Below are positions 60,533 to 64,000 of a DNA stretch of 64,000 nucleotides, piece by piece. A program made the translations under genes and the position numbers. The stretch is from Acinetobacter genomosp. 15BJ (GTDB lineage: Bacteria > Pseudomonadota > Gammaproteobacteria > Pseudomonadales > Moraxellaceae): positions 1 through 64,000 of the forward strand of contig NZ_KE007344.1 in NCBI RefSeq assembly GCF_000400715.1, in the 5' to 3' direction. Within the stretch, counting starts at the first letter, position 1. Every line of letters begins with the position of its first letter. The notes under the pieces are model-generated. The model searched no databases. It was not told the DNA's origin and was given only the letters and a program-made list of their open reading frames with translations.

Positions 60533-61090
60533 ATGATGAAAAAGTTGTTCATGACAACAGGTTTAGTTTTGGCAAGCAGCCATTTATTTGCAAATACCAT
60601 GGTTGATATGAAAACCAGTATGGGCAACATCGAAATTGAACTTTTTGATGATAAAGCACCTGTGTCGGCAAAAAACTTTGAAAGCTATGTAAAAAGCAAC
60701 TTCTATACAGGTACCATCTTCCATCGTGTGATTCCTGGCTTTATGGTGCAGGGTGGTGGTTTAGATGCCAATATGATTGAGAAGACAACCAAAGCACCGA
60801 TTGTGAATGAAGCCAGTAATGGTTTGAAAAATACCCGTGGTACTTTAGCAATGGCACGTACCCAAGATCCAAACTCTGCAAGTAGTCAATTCTTTATTAA
60901 TGTCGCAGATAATAACTTTTTAAATAAATCACCAATGGATGCGGGTTACGCCGTTTTCGGTAAAGTGACTAAAGGTATGGATATTGTCGATAAAATCGTA
61001 AAAGTACCGACAGCTAACTTTGGGATGCATCAAAATGTACCGAAACAACCCATAAAAATTATCAGTGTGCAGATAAAGAACAGTAAGTAA
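60533..61090 (+). CDS. Periplasmic cyclophilin-type peptidyl-prolyl isomerase
   Basis: A 185-residue exported PPIase (PpiA-like). Signal peptide [20 protein letters not shown], then cyclophilin blocks [34 protein letters not shown], and [21 protein letters not shown]. Catalytic Arg is in FHRV. The second ATG (60536) is equally possible as start. Precedes the second rRNA operon. Confidence 0.92.
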   Translation: MMKKLFMTTGLVLASSHLFANTMVDMKTSMGNIEIELFDDKAPVSAKNFESYVKSNFYTGTIFHRVIPGFMVQGGGLDANMIEKTTKAPIVNEASNGLKNTRGTLAMARTQDPNSASSQFFINVADNNFLNKSPMDAGYAVFGKVTKGMDIVDKIVKVPTANFGMHQNVPKQPIKIISVQIKNSK

Positions 61091-61095
61091 AAAAC

Positions 61096-61128
61096 AAAGC
61101 AGAAATATAAATAAAATATTTCTGCTTT
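61096..61128 (+). terminator. Terminator of the cyclophilin gene
   Basis: AAAGCAGAAATA/TATTTCTGCTTT perfect stem followed by AAATTT. Confidence 0.75.
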
Positions 61129-61219
61129 AAATTTATGTGCTTATGAGAATTATGCTGCTTTATTGAACATGTTGGTGCGTAAAAAAAGAACACTCAATAA
61201 AACAAGGGTTTAAAAAGAC

Positions 61220-61247
61220 TTGCACACTAAAAAAAATCTCCTATAAT
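61220..61247 (+). promoter_or_regulatory. Promoter of the right rRNA operon
   Basis: TTGCAC, 16-bp spacer and perfect TATAAT with an A-rich upstream tract, 265 bp before 16S. Confidence 0.75.
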
Positions 61248-61322
61248 GCACTCATCCCGACGCGATGAAGCAAAAATAACTTAGCTTTAACTGGTTAAGT
61301 TGTTAAATATTTATTGCGTTAA

Positions 61323-61359
61323 TTTACCACTGACGAGGTGGTAAAAAGATCATTAAGAG
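61323..61359 (+). promoter_or_regulatory. boxB-boxA antitermination element in the right rRNA leader
   Basis: Hairpin TTTACCACT-GACGA-GGTGGTAAA (9 bp, T-G closing pair, loop GACGA), two bases, then GATCATTAAGAG. Same size and layout as the left leader and both spacers. Confidence 0.6.
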
Positions 61360-61512
61360 AATAGAAGAACAACTTGTGTGGATTTTTACTGGTTGATCAA
61401 TCGAAAATATTTCATTGATTGAATGGTAAAAATTTCTCGAAGTTTATTTGAGCGAATTTTTAGTCAGAAAATTGATGAGCCAAGATTTGTAGCCATAAGC
61501 TACTAATGATTT

Positions 61513-63051
<1,539 letters not shown>

Positions 63052-63110
63052 ACGAAAGATTGGTGACCGGTAAGAATCCACAACAAGTTGTTCTTCGAAG
63101 ATGTATCTGA

Positions 63111-63187
<77 letters not shown>

Positions 63188-63242
63188 AATCTGATTGCAG
63201 TAGCTTAGATTGAAAGATATGTCGTTCATTAAGTGATAAGCT

Positions 63243-63318
63243 GGGGACTTAGCTTAGTTGGTAGAGCGCCTGCTTTGCACGCAGGAGGTCAGGAGTTCGA
63301 CTCTCCTAGTCTCCACCA
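63243..63318 (+). tRNA. tRNA-Ala (anticodon TGC)
   Basis: 76-nt tRNA with encoded CCA, anticodon TGC in CTTTGCACG; mirror copy of 1978-2053. Confidence 0.97.
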
Positions 63319-63435
63319 TACATTACGAAGTAATGTAGAAAACGAAAGTTAAATTCCAAAGATAGCTTATAGAAATTAATAAATAAGAAGATCGAATGAT
63401 CTTGGTTTATTAACTTCTGTGATTTATCACAGTTT

Positions 63436-63472
63436 ACTACTCACCGACGAGGTGGTAGTTAATCATTAACAG
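63436..63472 (+). promoter_or_regulatory. boxB-boxA antitermination element in the 16S-23S spacer (right operon)
   Basis: ACTACTCACC-GACGA-GGTGGTAGT hairpin followed by AATCATTAACAG; identical to the left spacer copy. Confidence 0.6.
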
Positions 63473-63719
63473 ATTAGAAAATTGAGTCTGAAATAAATTG
63501 TTCAAACTCGATTAATTTGACACTAACGGTAATACGTAAGTATTTCAGTTAGATGAAGAATTAATCTGAGAACTAGCAAAAACACTGAATCAAGCGTTTT
63601 GGTATATGAATTAGATTGAAGCTGTATAGTGATTAAATTCACAGACAACAGATAGTAGCAATTAAGTTTGCAACGATAACACTCACTTGTATGTGTTAAC
63701 GACTGTTTGGGGTTGTATA

Positions 63720-64000
<281 letters not shown>

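Overview
The window looks like the chromosomal replication-origin region of an Acinetobacter species. The reasons are the moderately AT-rich DNA, the gene order rpmH-rnpA-yidD-yidC-mnmE on one side of oriC and dnaA-dnaN-recF-gyrB on the other, a tandem family of AdeT-like (DUF6091) proteins I know from Acinetobacter, and an IS30-family element close in length to IS18. The genus call rests on recognising proteins; I cannot name the species.

Layout. Two rRNA operons (16S, tRNA-Ile, tRNA-Ala, 23S) lie at the two ends as an inverted repeat: every position x in the left copy corresponds to 65296-x in the right copy, and both are transcribed away from oriC. From the left come tyrS, anmK and erpA, then four tandem AdeT-like periplasmic proteins, the ABC-F ATPase yheS, a DedA membrane protein and a Fur-box-preceded PepSY membrane protein with a 58-residue partner. 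The replication genes gyrB, recF, dnaN and dnaA follow, then oriC (22.84-23.50 kb).

The right side of oriC carries rpmH, rnpA, yidD, yidC and mnmE. After these come a PilT/PilU-type ATPase, a DsbC-like isomerase, a GlsB-type membrane protein, hpt, guanine deaminase, a nucleotidyltransferase, a TerC protein behind a yybP-ykoY riboswitch and an LtrA protein. Next is a LysR-controlled operon (acyl-CoA dehydrogenase, APH-type kinase, histidine phosphatase, SDR) that resembles split parts of the 4-hydroxyacid pathway. Then come mpl, a DUF486 protein and purE-purK.

Downstream of purK is a gene-free stretch with DnaA boxes and about twelve AATTTAAA-core repeats that resembles oriC; an IS30-family element sits at its right edge. 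Beyond it are a lytic transglycosylase, three paralogous secreted matrixin-type metalloproteases with long coiled-coil inserts, an MBL hydrolase, dnaK and grpE with heat-shock promoters, a LysR/degenerate-MBL pair, a small lipoprotein, an esterase, a perfect parS site inside a terminator, a periplasmic cyclophilin and the second rRNA operon.

The most interesting signals are the second DnaA-box/AATTTAAA cluster, a conserved GACGA-loop boxB plus boxA element in every rRNA leader and spacer, parS-like sites around oriC, the metalloprotease trio and the AdeT-like quartet with a shared palindromic upstream site. Most starts were moved inward from the longest reading frame where a ribosome binding site or family alignment supported it.
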